This document shows positions 1 to 9,730 of a DNA stretch of 64,000 nucleotides, piece by piece. The stretch spans positions 1,426,001 to 1,490,000 of the forward strand of contig JARVLF010000015.1 of assembly GCA_030849465.1 (NCBI GenBank). The letters are read 5' to 3'. The notes beneath the pieces were generated by a model. That model searched no databases, had not been told where the DNA came from, and worked only from the letters and a program-made list of their open reading frames with translations. Each line of letters starts with the position of its first letter. Positions within the stretch are counted from its first letter, which is position 1. The translations under genes and the position numbers were made by a program. This stretch comes from Moesziomyces globuligerus (Eukaryota > Basidiomycota > Ustilaginomycetes > Ustilaginales > Ustilaginaceae).

Positions 1-3000
1 CCCCAGGTCGGTGACGACCATGCCTGCCTCAAGAGCAATGAGCCTCCATCCAAGGAGCCCTCGCCCATCACAGTGCCCTGCAAGCTCGCGTGTGAGAACA
101 AGGGCCTCCTTCGCCTCAAGAGCGGCCCCGAGACGCTCTTCGGTTGGGGCATCGGCTGGGCCTGGGCCGCCGCCGAGGTGCTCATCCAGCAGGACCAGCA
201 GAAGGCAAAGGATGCCGGCCAGCCCTTCAACGTCGGCCCTCGCACCGAGCGCGAGGCCGTGCTGCGCGCCATCTGCGAGAGCCTACCCTCCAAGCAGATG
301 GCCTGCCAGCTCATCGAGGTCTACGAGTCCAGAGCGCGCTACCTCTGCGGCCACGTCGTCCACGTACCCTGCCTCAAGCGCGAGATGGAGGCCTTCTACG
401 CCTTGGACTCGGTCGAGAAGCGCGCGCGCGTCGTCAACCACGTCGACCCCGGCTGGCTCGCCATGTTCCTCTCGGTGCTGGCTCTCGGCCTCCGCTTCTA
501 TCCCTGCTCGCCCAAGACCGGCTGGCAGCCCGCGGGGCATCTGTTCGATGGCAAGACCATCCACGCCTGGCACTCGGCGGCAAAGACGTGCCTTGTGCTG
601 TCCAACTATCTCAACTCCACCAGCCTCAGCGTCATCCAGGCGATCCTGCTCCTCTACCTCTTCAACTCGGTCTCGGGCGCCAGCTGCGGCAGCACCGAAG
701 CCGACACGGGCTCCACCAACATTGCGCTGCTGCGCGTCGCCATCACCAACGCGCAGGAGATGGGCCTGCATCGCCTCGGCGACCTCGACAAGCAGCCGCG
801 GCCCAACGAGCCCTCGTCCAAAGTCATCCGGCGCGAGATCGCAAAGCGCATCTGGTGGGCACTCGTCTTCCGCGACTGGAGCGCCACAGGCACTGGCTGC
901 TCCAAGGACTACATCATCCGCGCCGAACACTTCAACACGCCGCTCCCGGGCAACTACAACGACGACGACCTTATGGCCACGCCGCTGCCGGCGCCGCGCC
1001 CGCGCGAGGAGTTCACCGAGATGTCGTACGTGCTGGCCAACCTCGAGTTTGGCATGGTGGTCAAGGAGGATGTCGACGTACGCCTCCGCCGCGAACTCCA
1101 CGCTGCCACCAACGGCGGCGACCATCGGCTGACGTGCGTCGAGGCGCAACGCCTCGATGGCCTCTACCGCGGTGTGCTAGAGAACGCGCCGAGCTTCTTC
1201 AAGGTCGGCTCCGAGATCGGCCGCGTGACGTGCATCGAGGTGCAGCGGTGGCTGCTGCAGCAGGCGGTTTTCAGCAAGCTGCTGCGCATCCATCGCCCCA
1301 ACCTCTCGAGCCGCAAGGAGTCGCGCACCAACTGCGTGCTGCTCGCGCGCTCGATCCTCGACATGCAGAAAAAGATCCGCTCGCGCTGCACCGTTATCGA
1401 CCGGCTCTGGGTCAACCTCATGCAGAGCTTCTCGGCCGCCATCGTGCTCGCGCTCCACCTCCTCCACACGCGGCCCACCCCCGACCACCGGGTCTCGGTG
1501 CGCTCCGAGATCACCGAGGCCATCCGCGCGCTCAAGCAGGTGGACGGCAGCGATTGCGCAGCCAAGAAGTGCATCCGCGTCATCGAGGCGCTGCTCGAGG
1601 AGGAGGAGGAGCGATGGCAGGCGGGCAACGCCGCCCTCGCCCGCAACGACGTCCCCACCGCCGTCGAGACCGCAAAGTCCAAGCGCAAGCGCCAGATGGA
1701 GGTCGACGGCGCCGACGAGGCTGCGGCCGCGGCCGGCGGCGGACGCAGGAAGAACCTGCTCAGTCTGGCGCAGCGCGTCGCCCAGGCGGCGCGCGAGGAT
1801 GGCTCGGCCCAGCAGCAGCCGGCGTCGGCGCCCGCGGTGGTCGACGACCCGTCCAAGCGCCAGGCAACGATGGCTGCGGTGCGGTCACTGGCCGACTCGC
1901 ACCCGAAAGCAGACCGCTCCCTCGAGGTCAATGGCGTCACGGCGCTCAAGGACGGCGCGTCGCTGGTGCGCATGGCCAACACGACGCTGCCGACGTCTGG
2001 GCCGAGCCCGCTGCCCATGTCGGCGGCGACGGCGGACGATGTGGCGTTCCCGCAGATGCTGCAGACGATGGCGTTCCCGAGCAACCTGTTCAGCATGGAC
2101 GCGAGCCACGAGAACACGCGCATGGTGCCGCCGAACGGCGTCGATCTGATGCTCAACAACCCGATCACGCCGCCCGAGGGTCAGTCTTTCGACCTGGCGG
2201 CGTTCCTCGAGCAGGTGCAGAACTCGCCCGGCAGCTCGACCGACGTGAGCCTCTCGTCTGGGCCCGACGACCGCTCCGCCTCGACGTCGTCGGAAGTCTC
2301 GGGCGTGGACGGCAGCGCAGGCTCGGCGTTCGGCCGCGCAAGCACAAGCAGCCTCGGCGAGGCGACGGACAGCACGAGCGTGGCGAGCTTCGGCGAGCCA
2401 CAGCTGACCAAGGAGGCGATCCAGCGCCAGCAGCAGCATCTCGCCGACGGCATTGGTCGAGCCGGTGCTGTGGCTGCGACGACGGCGCCTCTGCCGGTGT
2501 CAGAGGGCACGACGGCGGCGGCGAGGCCCGAGGCGCAGACGGACATGGACTCGTTCTGGAACTGGATCATCACGCAGGGTGCCAACGGCATCACGGCCAA
2601 CCCGGTTGCGCCGGCCGCAGGCGCACAGCCGGCGCCCGTGCTCGTTCAACCCGCACCGCAGTCTTCTGGAACGACCATGCCCACGACGCCGCAGTCGCAG
2701 TCTCAAGCTCCGTCGCAGGCGCACAGTGGGCTGACGCCGTTCCTAGGCCCGAACGGCTTCTTTGCCAGTGCCGGGATGGAGCTGCCCAAGTCGGCAGGCG
2801 GCGTGCACGGGTACCCGACGCCGAGCTCCATGTCGTCCACGCCGCCCGGCCGGGCCGTCCAGAGTGCGCCGCAACCGGGAGCGGACGAGGCGCAGAAGCA
2901 GCCGCTTGTATCGGTGGGTACGCCCAGTGCCGGCTTTGGGCTCGAGAGCTTCCTCGGCGCTCCGCTGTACGACTTTGCCGACTTCGCAAACGCCTGGACC

Positions 3001-3060
3001 GCGTCCAACCCCAACGCGCCGCAGTTCGGGTCTAGCTTAGGCCCCGTTTCGGACCCCTGA
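1..3060 (+). CDS. Fungal-specific transcription factor (Zn2Cys6 class), 5'-truncated
   Basis: The reading frame is open from base 1, so the gene starts outside the window; the first in-frame codon usable as a start (base 73) is only a GTG. The visible 1,019 codons contain a fungal_trans regulatory domain in roughly the first 320 residues, recognisable by the helix FLSVLALGLRFY, the 'MGLHRLGD' signature and 'RREIAKRIWWALVFRDW'. A basic SKRKRQ stretch near residue 560 is a likely nuclear signal. The remaining 400 residues are Ser/Pro/Gln/Ala-rich with 'DSFWNWIITQ', typical of an activation region. The DNA-binding Zn2Cys6 cluster is expected upstream and is not seen. The protein probably binds promoters as a dimer in the nucleus; the regulon cannot be told. 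Stop TGA at 3058-3060. It converges on the BBC1-like gene. Confidence 0.85.
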   Translation, partial: PQVGDDHACLKSNEPPSKEPSPITVPCKLACENKGLLRLKSGPETLFGWGIGWAWAAAEVLIQQDQQKAKDAGQPFNVGPRTEREAVLRAICESLPSKQMACQLIEVYESRARYLCGHVVHVPCLKREMEAFYALDSVEKRARVVNHVDPGWLAMFLSVLALGLRFYPCSPKTGWQPAGHLFDGKTIHAWHSAAKTCLVLSNYLNSTSLSVIQAILLLYLFNSVSGASCGSTEADTGSTNIALLRVAITNAQEMGLHRLGDLDKQPRPNEPSSKVIRREIAKRIWWALVFRDWSATGTGCSKDYIIRAEHFNTPLPGNYNDDDLMATPLPAPRPREEFTEMSYVLANLEFGMVVKEDVDVRLRRELHAATNGGDHRLTCVEAQRLDGLYRGVLENAPSFFKVGSEIGRVTCIEVQRWLLQQAVFSKLLRIHRPNLSSRKESRTNCVLLARSILDMQKKIRSRCTVIDRLWVNLMQSFSAAIVLALHLLHTRPTPDHRVSVRSEITEAIRALKQVDGSDCAAKKCIRVIEALLEEEEERWQAGNAALARNDVPTAVETAKSKRKRQMEVDGADEAAAAAGGGRRKNLLSLAQRVAQAAREDGSAQQQPASAPAVVDDPSKRQATMAAVRSLADSHPKADRSLEVNGVTALKDGASLVRMANTTLPTSGPSPLPMSAATADDVAFPQMLQTMAFPSNLFSMDASHENTRMVPPNGVDLMLNNPITPPEGQSFDLAAFLEQVQNSPGSSTDVSLSSGPDDRSASTSSEVSGVDGSAGSAFGRASTSSLGEATDSTSVASFGEPQLTKEAIQRQQQHLADGIGRAGAVAATTAPLPVSEGTTAAARPEAQTDMDSFWNWIITQGANGITANPVAPAAGAQPAPVLVQPAPQSSGTTMPTTPQSQSQAPSQAHSGLTPFLGPNGFFASAGMELPKSAGGVHGYPTPSSMSSTPPGRAVQSAPQPGADEAQKQPLVSVGTPSAGFGLESFLGAPLYDFADFANAWTASNPNAPQFGSSLGPVSDP

Positions 3061-3532
3061 TCCGTTCCCTTGCTCGCACTTGTACTGGTTCTTCAATCGT
3101 CATTGGTTATTTTTGTGGCATCTGCGCCAGGTTCGGGGGCGAAAGGAGAAGGAGCGGATGAAGTGAAGGTGCGAATGTGATTTGCACCTTGTGAATGTGG
3201 CGAACAGGCGTGTGATGGGGTGAAGATGTGAGGGGATGAAGGGGCGAAGGGGTGAAAGGGTGAAGGGATTAAGGGGTGAAGGGATGAAGGGATGAAGGGA
3301 TGGAGGGATGAAGGGGCGAAGGGGTGAAGGGGTGAAGGGGTGAAGGGGTGACGGGGTGACGGGGTGACGGGGTGAAGGGAGAGGGGAGAGCTGAGAGGTG
3401 GGTGAGATGAGGAAGAGCCAGCATGCCAGGCAAGATGACTGCACTGCAGACACACACTAGGAGATCGGGTCAAGATTGACATTCTCTGATGGAGCATGGA
3501 AGAGGGGATATTGAAGGATGGGGGGAAGTTTT
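3061..3532. other. Convergent intergenic spacer
   Basis: Spacer between the stop codons of the transcription factor and the BBC1-like gene. It holds the two 3' UTRs and a long 8-bp tandem repeat array, listed separately. Small antisense reading frames through the array (His/Pro/Ser/Leu repeats) are products of the repeat and not credible genes. Confidence 0.7.
3215..3380. repeat. 8-bp tandem repeat array (GGGGTGAA type)
   Basis: About 20 imperfect copies of an octamer GGGGTGAA, with variants GGGATGAA, GGGGCGAA and, toward the right end, GGGGTGAC. All purines except the T are on the plus strand, giving strong strand asymmetry. The unit length is not a multiple of three and the array lies outside both genes. 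It is a minisatellite-like array, presumably length-variable; no function is inferred. Confidence 0.9.
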
Positions 3533-6500
3533 CTACCAGTCTGGGATCCAAGAGCGGGGTGGGATGCGGAAGACCTTGAGGATGCCTTGTTTGAGGTCGT
3601 CGAGTCTGAGGCTGACTTCTTCTGGAGCGGGTCCCTTTTTGGTTTGGGTTTGAACGACGGCTCTGATCTTGTTCTTCTTGTGCTCTACGTCGGTGACGAC
3701 GAGAAGGGCGGGGCTATTCTGAGCGCCAAAGGTGATATGGTAGGGACTGAGACCTTTTTTGCCCTTGAAGTCCGCACCTGCACAACTAACCACATCGCCA
3801 GGTCGAACTTCCTCCACCGCCTCTACCACGGTTGGTCCAACCTGAGTAAACACGACGACACCCAAACTACCCCCTACTGGAGGAAGAGCATTGGGCACCT
3901 CGGACATCAACGCATGCACAAATGCACGGGGCGATCCATCTCCAACCTGACCCCCCTTGACCGCTTCGATCGCCATCCGTCCCAACACAACTCCAACCTC
4001 GCCGCTCCACTGCACCAGCTGCTCCACACCAGGCTTAGCAGGCGCAAAGTTGTGCGTCTGCGTGAGCGTGGTATACGCCTCGTCGACATCGTCGTCCTGG
4101 AAGCGAAGCGCAATGTGCGTGGTCGAGTAGTCTTCAAACAGCATCCGGATCTCGGCCGTATGCACCACCACCCCACCCTCGTGACGACTCGAGGTGTCGG
4201 CATACAGAATCGCATCCGGTCGTCCCGCTACACTCGGCGGCAATCGCAGCGGATCCAACCCGTGCCGCCACCACCGGCTGCTAGGCATCAGATCCAAGTC
4301 CCGACTCGACTGTCGCATCCCAACCGTCACGCCCGTCCCGGCACTCGGCGCTGCAGCCGGCGCTGTAGGCAGCGCAGCCAACTCGGACCCAGGCGAGACC
4401 ACCGCCGCCTCGCCGCCCGCGCCCGCAGACGCATACGACGCAGACGAGCCCTGCCTCCTCGGCGGCACGCTCGCTCCGCCCGGCAGCGGCGGCGCCCTCG
4501 AAGCCGGCCTCGGCGGCGGGCTCACGGGCAGCGGAGGTGGACTCACGGGCAGGGCGGGCGGACTCACCGCCGCCTCATCCACCGACTCGTACTCGAGCGC
4601 CGACGAGTCGCGCGAGTGCGTCGCCATCCCCTGCGGCACCGGCGGCTTGAACGACGTGCGCCGGCCGAGGCTGCTGTTGGCCGGGCTCGCCGCACGCATC
4701 GCCTCGTCGAGATTCGGCATCGGCGCCGTACTCGCCGGTCTACCCGGCGGCAGCGCCGGTGCCCCCTCACCACCCGGCGTCGGGAGCTGGCGCGCAGGCG
4801 GTGGCGACATGGGCTTGGGCGGCGGACTGGTCGGCACCGGCGGTGGACTCGCGAGCCTCACGGGCGTATCGACGCTCGCATTGCCCGGCGAACGCGCCCT
4901 CTCCAGCGCATCACTCTCGGCTCCCTGCGCGCTCATCCCCGGCACCGCCGTCAGACCGGGGATCGCCATCCCACCACGAGGCGGTCCGCGCGGCGACACT
5001 GGCGCCCCCTCCACCTCGTCCTCGCCACCAGCTTCTTCTTCCTCCTCCTTCTCTTCAGCCGCAGCGGGAACCGCCTTGCGTGCAGGCATGGGCGCACCCA
5101 TGATGGGCGGCGGCGCCATCCCGGGGAACGCTCCGATGCGCTGACCACCGAGCGCCGCCATGCGTCGCGCGAGGTTGGCACGTCGCTGCGCCTCCTGCTC
5201 CTCCTCGGTCAGCTCTTGTGGCTCCGCCTCCTCGCCCGCCACCTTGGCGGCTTCAGCAGATTCGGTGGGCTCAGTGGGCTCGTTTGCCGACGGCGCCTCA
5301 GCAGCAGCGAGTAATGCTTCGTCCTCAGGATCCTCGGTGGGTACGGCCATTCTCGGTCGCGGAGCCGCCAGCACCGGACCCGCGGTAGCTGCTTGCTCCT
5401 CAGGCGTATCCTCGGCCTCGTCGGCTGCCGACTCGAACTGCGTCGGCAGGCTCGTGGTCGGCACGGGCGGGATCAGGCTGGCGCGTCGAACCGGCGCGGA
5501 CTCGAGCGACGCCGCTGGACTCTGCGTACGTGCCAGCGTGTCCTGCTCGTCGGCAGCCGGTGGGGGCGGCAGGCTGGTTCTCGGGACAGGCGGGCGAGTG
5601 CTGGGAGGGCGACTGGGTGGCTTCGGCGTGCCGGTCTCCTGTCGCTGCTCTGCATCGACGGCCGGCGAAAGCGGCCCGATCTCGTTGTGGGGCAGGGTAG
5701 CATCGTCGTGCGAAGCGATCGACACGTCAACGCCCTGAGCTGCCTGCTCAGTCGCAGGCTGCGCCGAATCCTCGTAGAAGCCCTCGCCGCGGAGGTACTC
5801 CTCGAGCTGCCGTTGGTTCTCAGCGATCTCGGGGTCGAGCTCGGCCGCCTCGTCCTCGCTGGCCTTCGCAGGCACGATCGGTGCGGCGTCTTCTTCGTCA
5901 CTCGCGGTTGGCTCTGCAACTGCCTCATCCTGGACGGCTGCGACAGTCGCTTCCGGAGCAGCGTGACTGGGCTCGCTGGTTGGAGCGTCCGTCTCGACGT
6001 TGCTGGGGATAACATCGGTCTCACGGCCGACCTCGAGGTTGGCGGCAGGAGTGGAGGGCTCGGTCTCGTCCGCATCGGTCGCCTCTGGCGCCATCTCCTT
6101 GACGACCGCAGGGGCCCCCACCTGGGCAGCGGCCTTCTTCTTGCGAGGAGCCGCGGTGCGTCTGGGCACAGCGAGGATCTTGGGCTCCTCGCTGGTCTCC
6201 GTATCCGCCGACCTGGGCACCTCGTCCACTGGAGCCTCTGCGGAGGGCGAAGCTGCTGCAGCCTGACTCTCCTCGCTGGCTGCGACAGCCTGCTTTTCGG
6301 CGGGAATGGTGATGCCCGGCTCGGAAGAGGTGGCTTCGACCGAGGCAGCGCCGGTCGATGCCTTGCGGGTAGGTGGAACCGGTGCTCCAAACGGCGAGGG
6401 TCCGCCACCCATGCGACGGGCTCCGAGCGCAGCCATGCGCTTGGCGATGGCAGCACGTCGCTCAGCCTCTTGCTCTTCCTCGGTAAGCGCCTCCGTCGGC

Positions 6501-7897
6501 TCGGTCGCACCTTCAGGAGCATCAGACACCTCATTCGTAGCGACGGCTTCGACTGCTGCGCCTTCGGGCGCAGCGTCGGCGGCAGGATCGGCGGCCGTCG
6601 ACTCGCCAGCCTGCTCAAGAGCGGACTCGGGCGCAGCGCCCTCGTCGGGCGACTTGACAGCTTCGGCGCTGGAAGTCCTTGCGGGCACAGCGGCGCCTGG
6701 AGCAAGACCCATCCCCTGGAGCGCGACGTTCCTGCGATCAGCGCCGATCTTGCCGGGCACAGAAGGCTTGGGCTTGAGCTGTGGCGAGGCGTCGGCAGCG
6801 GCAGCTTCGTTGCGCTGGAGCGCGGCCATCCTCTCTTTGAGGCTCATCTTGATGCTGCTCTGCGCGTCGGCGGCACTGAAGGCTCCACCGGCACCGGAGG
6901 GAGACTCGGTTGACGGCGATGTGGTGCGGGGCTCAGAAGGCGCGGCAGTGCTGACTACGGGCTTGGGAGCAGAAGAGGCAGCAGCTGGAGCGCCAGGCAA
7001 CAAGGGCTTGCCTTCGGCGGAGGCGGGAGTAGGCCTCTTCCAGCCTCCAGGCTTGGCTTTGGGAATGGGAGGAGGAGGGGCGGATTCGGCTGGTTTGTTG
7101 AAAGCCGCCAGACGATCGCGGAAGGAGCTGGACATCCCGGTGGGTTTGGTGGCGACGGCAGGCGGGGACTTTGTTGGCGAGCTGGGAGATGCCGTAGCAG
7201 CAGCAGCAGCGGTGGTAGTGGCGGCAGCGGCGGCTGCAGCTGGCGCTGCAGTGTCCTGGCCCGTGCTGGCAGTAGCTGGAGCCTGTGTGGCGGGTGCGGG
7301 CTCAGACACTGGCTTCTCCTCGGTCACTGGCGCTGAAGCTTCAGCAGTGGTGATGGGATCTTTGGTCTGGGTCGGCTGCGGCGCTGGGACTTCCTCCTCG
7401 TCCTCTTGTTCCTCCTCTTGGTCCGGAGAAGGGGGTCGAGGTGGCAAGGGAGCACCGAATCCGGCTTGTTCAGTTTCGCCCTTCTGCGCTGCCTCTCGTG
7501 CCGCCTCTGGGATGCTGTCTGCCTGATGCGTGGGCGTCTCCTCGACCACGGAGCTGGAGAGGGTTTCGGGCATTTCAGCCGCAATGGCGCCAGGAGCTGC
7601 GGGAGGGATGGTTGCTGAGGCGACAGCGGCCTCGGCCTTGTGAGACTGGGCGGGATCCGGTTCATCGGAGGGCTGGACAAAGCTGCCTGGGAAGGTGCCG
7701 CTGCGAGAGCCGTCTAGCGTCTCTCCGACAAACCAATCGTCGTCATCGTCGTCATCGTCGTCATCTTGGTCGGTCTTGGGTGCGATGCCGGTGACGCGGA
7801 TGGTGTCGCCCTTGGCAAAGGCGAGGTCCTGCTTGTGCGGGCTCTTGTACTTGATGGTCGCCTTGGCCAGGTAGGGAAACGTGGCCGTGGAAGGCAT
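3533..7897 (-). CDS. BBC1: BBC1-like SH3 protein of cortical actin patches
   Basis: Single-exon, 1,454 residues. An SH3 domain occupies about residues 6-75 and is followed by an acidic, Pro/Ala/Ser-rich disordered middle. The last 250 residues (from SSRWWRHG) match the conserved C-terminal domain of fungal Bbc1/AIM3 proteins (cysteine-proteinase-like fold). In yeast, Bbc1 binds type I myosin and Las17/WASP and damps Arp2/3 actin assembly at endocytic patches; the same role is inferred here. Two basic modules (EEEQEAERRAAIAKRMAALG and a near copy) plus related 'RLAAF' and 'RMAAL' motifs are spaced along the linker. A run of ten Asp lies inside the SH3 domain. The ATG at 7897 sits directly before the SH3 domain. 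The stop faces the transcription factor; the start diverges from the DUF202 gene. Much shorter proteins are known in yeast. Confidence 0.85.
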   Translation of the reverse strand: MPSTATFPYLAKATIKYKSPHKQDLAFAKGDTIRVTGIAPKTDQDDDDDDDDDDWFVGETLDGSRSGTFPGSFVQPSDEPDPAQSHKAEAAVASATIPPAAPGAIAAEMPETLSSSVVEETPTHQADSIPEAAREAAQKGETEQAGFGAPLPPRPPSPDQEEEQEDEEEVPAPQPTQTKDPITTAEASAPVTEEKPVSEPAPATQAPATASTGQDTAAPAAAAAAATTTAAAAATASPSSPTKSPPAVATKPTGMSSSFRDRLAAFNKPAESAPPPPIPKAKPGGWKRPTPASAEGKPLLPGAPAAASSAPKPVVSTAAPSEPRTTSPSTESPSGAGGAFSAADAQSSIKMSLKERMAALQRNEAAAADASPQLKPKPSVPGKIGADRRNVALQGMGLAPGAAVPARTSSAEAVKSPDEGAAPESALEQAGESTAADPAADAAPEGAAVEAVATNEVSDAPEGATEPTEALTEEEQEAERRAAIAKRMAALGARRMGGGPSPFGAPVPPTRKASTGAASVEATSSEPGITIPAEKQAVAASEESQAAAASPSAEAPVDEVPRSADTETSEEPKILAVPRRTAAPRKKKAAAQVGAPAVVKEMAPEATDADETEPSTPAANLEVGRETDVIPSNVETDAPTSEPSHAAPEATVAAVQDEAVAEPTASDEEDAAPIVPAKASEDEAAELDPEIAENQRQLEEYLRGEGFYEDSAQPATEQAAQGVDVSIASHDDATLPHNEIGPLSPAVDAEQRQETGTPKPPSRPPSTRPPVPRTSLPPPPAADEQDTLARTQSPAASLESAPVRRASLIPPVPTTSLPTQFESAADEAEDTPEEQAATAGPVLAAPRPRMAVPTEDPEDEALLAAAEAPSANEPTEPTESAEAAKVAGEEAEPQELTEEEQEAQRRANLARRMAALGGQRIGAFPGMAPPPIMGAPMPARKAVPAAAEEKEEEEEAGGEDEVEGAPVSPRGPPRGGMAIPGLTAVPGMSAQGAESDALERARSPGNASVDTPVRLASPPPVPTSPPPKPMSPPPARQLPTPGGEGAPALPPGRPASTAPMPNLDEAMRAASPANSSLGRRTSFKPPVPQGMATHSRDSSALEYESVDEAAVSPPALPVSPPPLPVSPPPRPASRAPPLPGGASVPPRRQGSSASYASAGAGGEAAVVSPGSELAALPTAPAAAPSAGTGVTVGMRQSSRDLDLMPSSRWWRHGLDPLRLPPSVAGRPDAILYADTSSRHEGGVVVHTAEIRMLFEDYSTTHIALRFQDDDVDEAYTTLTQTHNFAPAKPGVEQLVQWSGEVGVVLGRMAIEAVKGGQVGDGSPRAFVHALMSEVPNALPPVGGSLGVVVFTQVGPTVVEAVEEVRPGDVVSCAGADFKGKKGLSPYHITFGAQNSPALLVVTDVEHKKNKIRAVVQTQTKKGPAPEEVSLRLDDLKQGILKVFRIPPRSWIPDW

Positions 7898-8473
7898 CGT
7901 GGAGCGCTGGTGGGTGCGTATTCCTGTCCTCGCGTTATCTCAATGGTGTCGGTGTGTGCGGTTGGCAGAAGAAAGGTGATGGGTTGTGTACGAGCCTCTG
8001 TGACAAGAGGCGGAGGTGGTGGGGGTTGTGAACAATGCAGATGATTGTGTGAGGCGGTGTGTGCGAGTTTGTGAGTGTGTGTGTGTGCGCGGCGCAGTCT
8101 TGGCTGTGTTGGGCGCCCCTAAGCGCAGACGCACGGATCAGCCAACTAAGGCCGAGGCGCCACCGATGCGGCAGCACACTGCGATCTCGCGAGTGTGGAG
8201 GCGCGTCACTGCACATCGGCTCCCTTTTCATAGTAGCATCTACGGTCTAACACTTTGGAGTGATGAGCCAAAAAGTTGCGCATCGTCGCAGCCAACTGAC
8301 GTGCTTGGCCGCTGCCTTAGCCGTCTCGCCAAGATATCGCTTGGCGCATTGACCACCCTCGCGGTCGCCTCCACCGTCCCTGGCTGCTTCTGAGCCACCA
8401 CGCATCGTGAGCAGCCCCAACGCTCATGCGACCACGCGGGCGATCCTAGCCTCGACAAGCGCCATTCGAATCC
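7898..8473. promoter_or_regulatory. Divergent promoter region BBC1-like / DUF202 gene
   Basis: Spacer of 576 bp between two divergent start codons. It contains a TG-rich low-complexity stretch near 8058-8092 and no credible reading frame. No TATA-like site stands out close to either start. Confidence 0.5.
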
Positions 8474-9236
8474 ATGTCGGCGGTGGTGCGGCCAGTGCGT
8501 GCTGCGCTCCACCGCGTCCATGCTGCCTTCAGCCTCGAGCTGCAGAACGAGGGCAGCGTGGCTCGCGACCATTTGGCGTCCGAACGAACCTTCCTCGCCT
8601 GGCTCCGCACCAGCCTCAGCCTGGTCAGCATCGGAATGTACGTTCGCCTGAGGATACCGCAAAGAGCTTGGTGCTGCAGTTGGACTGACCTTGGTGCGCA
8701 ACCGAACTGCTTTTGACCTAGCTAGCGCGGTGACGCAGCTCTTCCAGCTTCCGTCGCTCGTCGGATCCCCAGAGGCTGCACAGCCAGGCGCAAACTACCT
8801 CGACTTTGAGACGACGCTCCTGGGCGACGCGGCGCTCCTGCCTCCTCACATCCTCCTCTCGCACAGGCTGGCGAGCATCGCCAAGCTGTAAGTTCTGATC
8901 GCCACTGCCAGCGATTTCATCAGCGCTACAGCTCATCCCACCATCCTCTCTTTGCTCACAGCGGCAAGCCTTTGGGAGGCTCTTTCATCCTGCTCGGCGT
9001 CATCGCGCTCTTGCTCGGATGCTACCGCTACTTTGCAGTCCAGGCCACGCTCGTCCGTGGCAAGTTCATTCCATCCAGAGTCGGAAGTAAGTGCACCCCA
9101 TCAGATCAACTGCCTCGCAGCGGCATTCGATACTTACTCCTGCTCTGCGAACATAGTTTCCGTCATCGCCTTCCTCGTCGGCGCGCTCGTGGTGGCTGCT
9201 ACCGCCGTCATCCTAGCTGGTCGACACATGTACTAA
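8474..9236 (+). CDS. DUF202 family integral membrane protein, four exons
   Basis: Exons 8474-8637, 8726-8887, 8962-9086 and 9157-9236 give 176 residues with no frame break. Donors are GTACGT, GTAAGT and GTAAGT; acceptors are CTAG, ACAG and ATAG. The first acceptor was chosen because it alone restores the family motif: 'ARDHLASERTFLAWLRTSLS' followed by SIGIAVTQLFQL. Three hydrophobic segments follow the DUF202/YidH pattern: about residues 42-65, 112-135 and 148-172. The family is widespread in bacteria and fungi; fungal members are usually placed in endomembranes, and the molecular role is unknown. A 17-residue linker around LDFETTLLGD follows the first segment. The gene converges on the CsbD-like gene with 109 bp between stops. 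Confidence 0.85.
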
Positions 9237-9345
9237 ACGGAACGTAAAAACGTACTAGCCACTCCTTGGTTTAAATGTATTTGGTATATGATTGCAAGAT
9301 CACCGTGGCTATCGATCGTGTGAAAGATGCGAGCGAGTAAGCTGT

Positions 9346-9730
9346 TTAGGAGTTGATCTCCTTCTGGGCCTTGCCGGCCTCCTCCTGAGCCTTGCCCTTC
9401 ATCTCCTTGGACTTGTCGCCAGTGACCGAGCCGACAACGTTGTCGAACTTGCCCGAGATCTGGTCCTTGGTGCCCTCGGCGTAGCCCTTAGCCTCGGCGG
9501 CCTTGATCTCGGCCTCGCCCTTGGCGTGCTGCTCCTTGCCGGCCTTCTGCCAGTCGACCGAGCCGGTGACGTTGCCGATGGTCTCCTTGACGGTACCAGC
9601 GACCGAGTTGTAGTTTCTATGCGGTAAGAGCAGAGAGAGCGCCACGGTCAGATGCCGATCTTCGACACGAGAGGGATGGGCGTGTAGAGAGAGGAGAGAC
9701 TTACCCGTTGGCCTTGGAGGGTTCAGACAT
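9346..9730 (-). CDS. CsbD-like stress-associated small protein, two exons
   Basis: Exon 1 is 9705-9730 (coding MSEPSKANG plus 2 nt into a GTAAGT donor) and exon 2 is 9346-9616 after a CATAG acceptor, giving 98 residues. The body is a CsbD-family repeat: 'SVAGTVKETIGNVTGSVDWQ', then Lys/Glu/Ala-rich helices with GYAEGTKDQISGKFDNVVGS. Such proteins are small, hydrophilic and charge-rich. In bacteria CsbD belongs to the general stress regulon, and in fungi homologues are often induced by stress or during hyphal growth. The molecular function is unsettled. The joined reading needs the intron, because the unspliced frame would start at a meaningless leucine-rich leader. A TATA-like site lies about 90 bp upstream. 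Confidence 0.9.

Noticed and set aside
3215..3380. CRISPR-like array
   Set aside because: Units are directly adjacent 8-mers with no spacers, in a eukaryotic genome.
3518..5314. 598-codon plus-strand frame antisense to the BBC1-like gene
   Set aside because: Arg/His-rich translation without any family motif; it mirrors the codon bias of the opposite strand, as in many GC-rich genes here.
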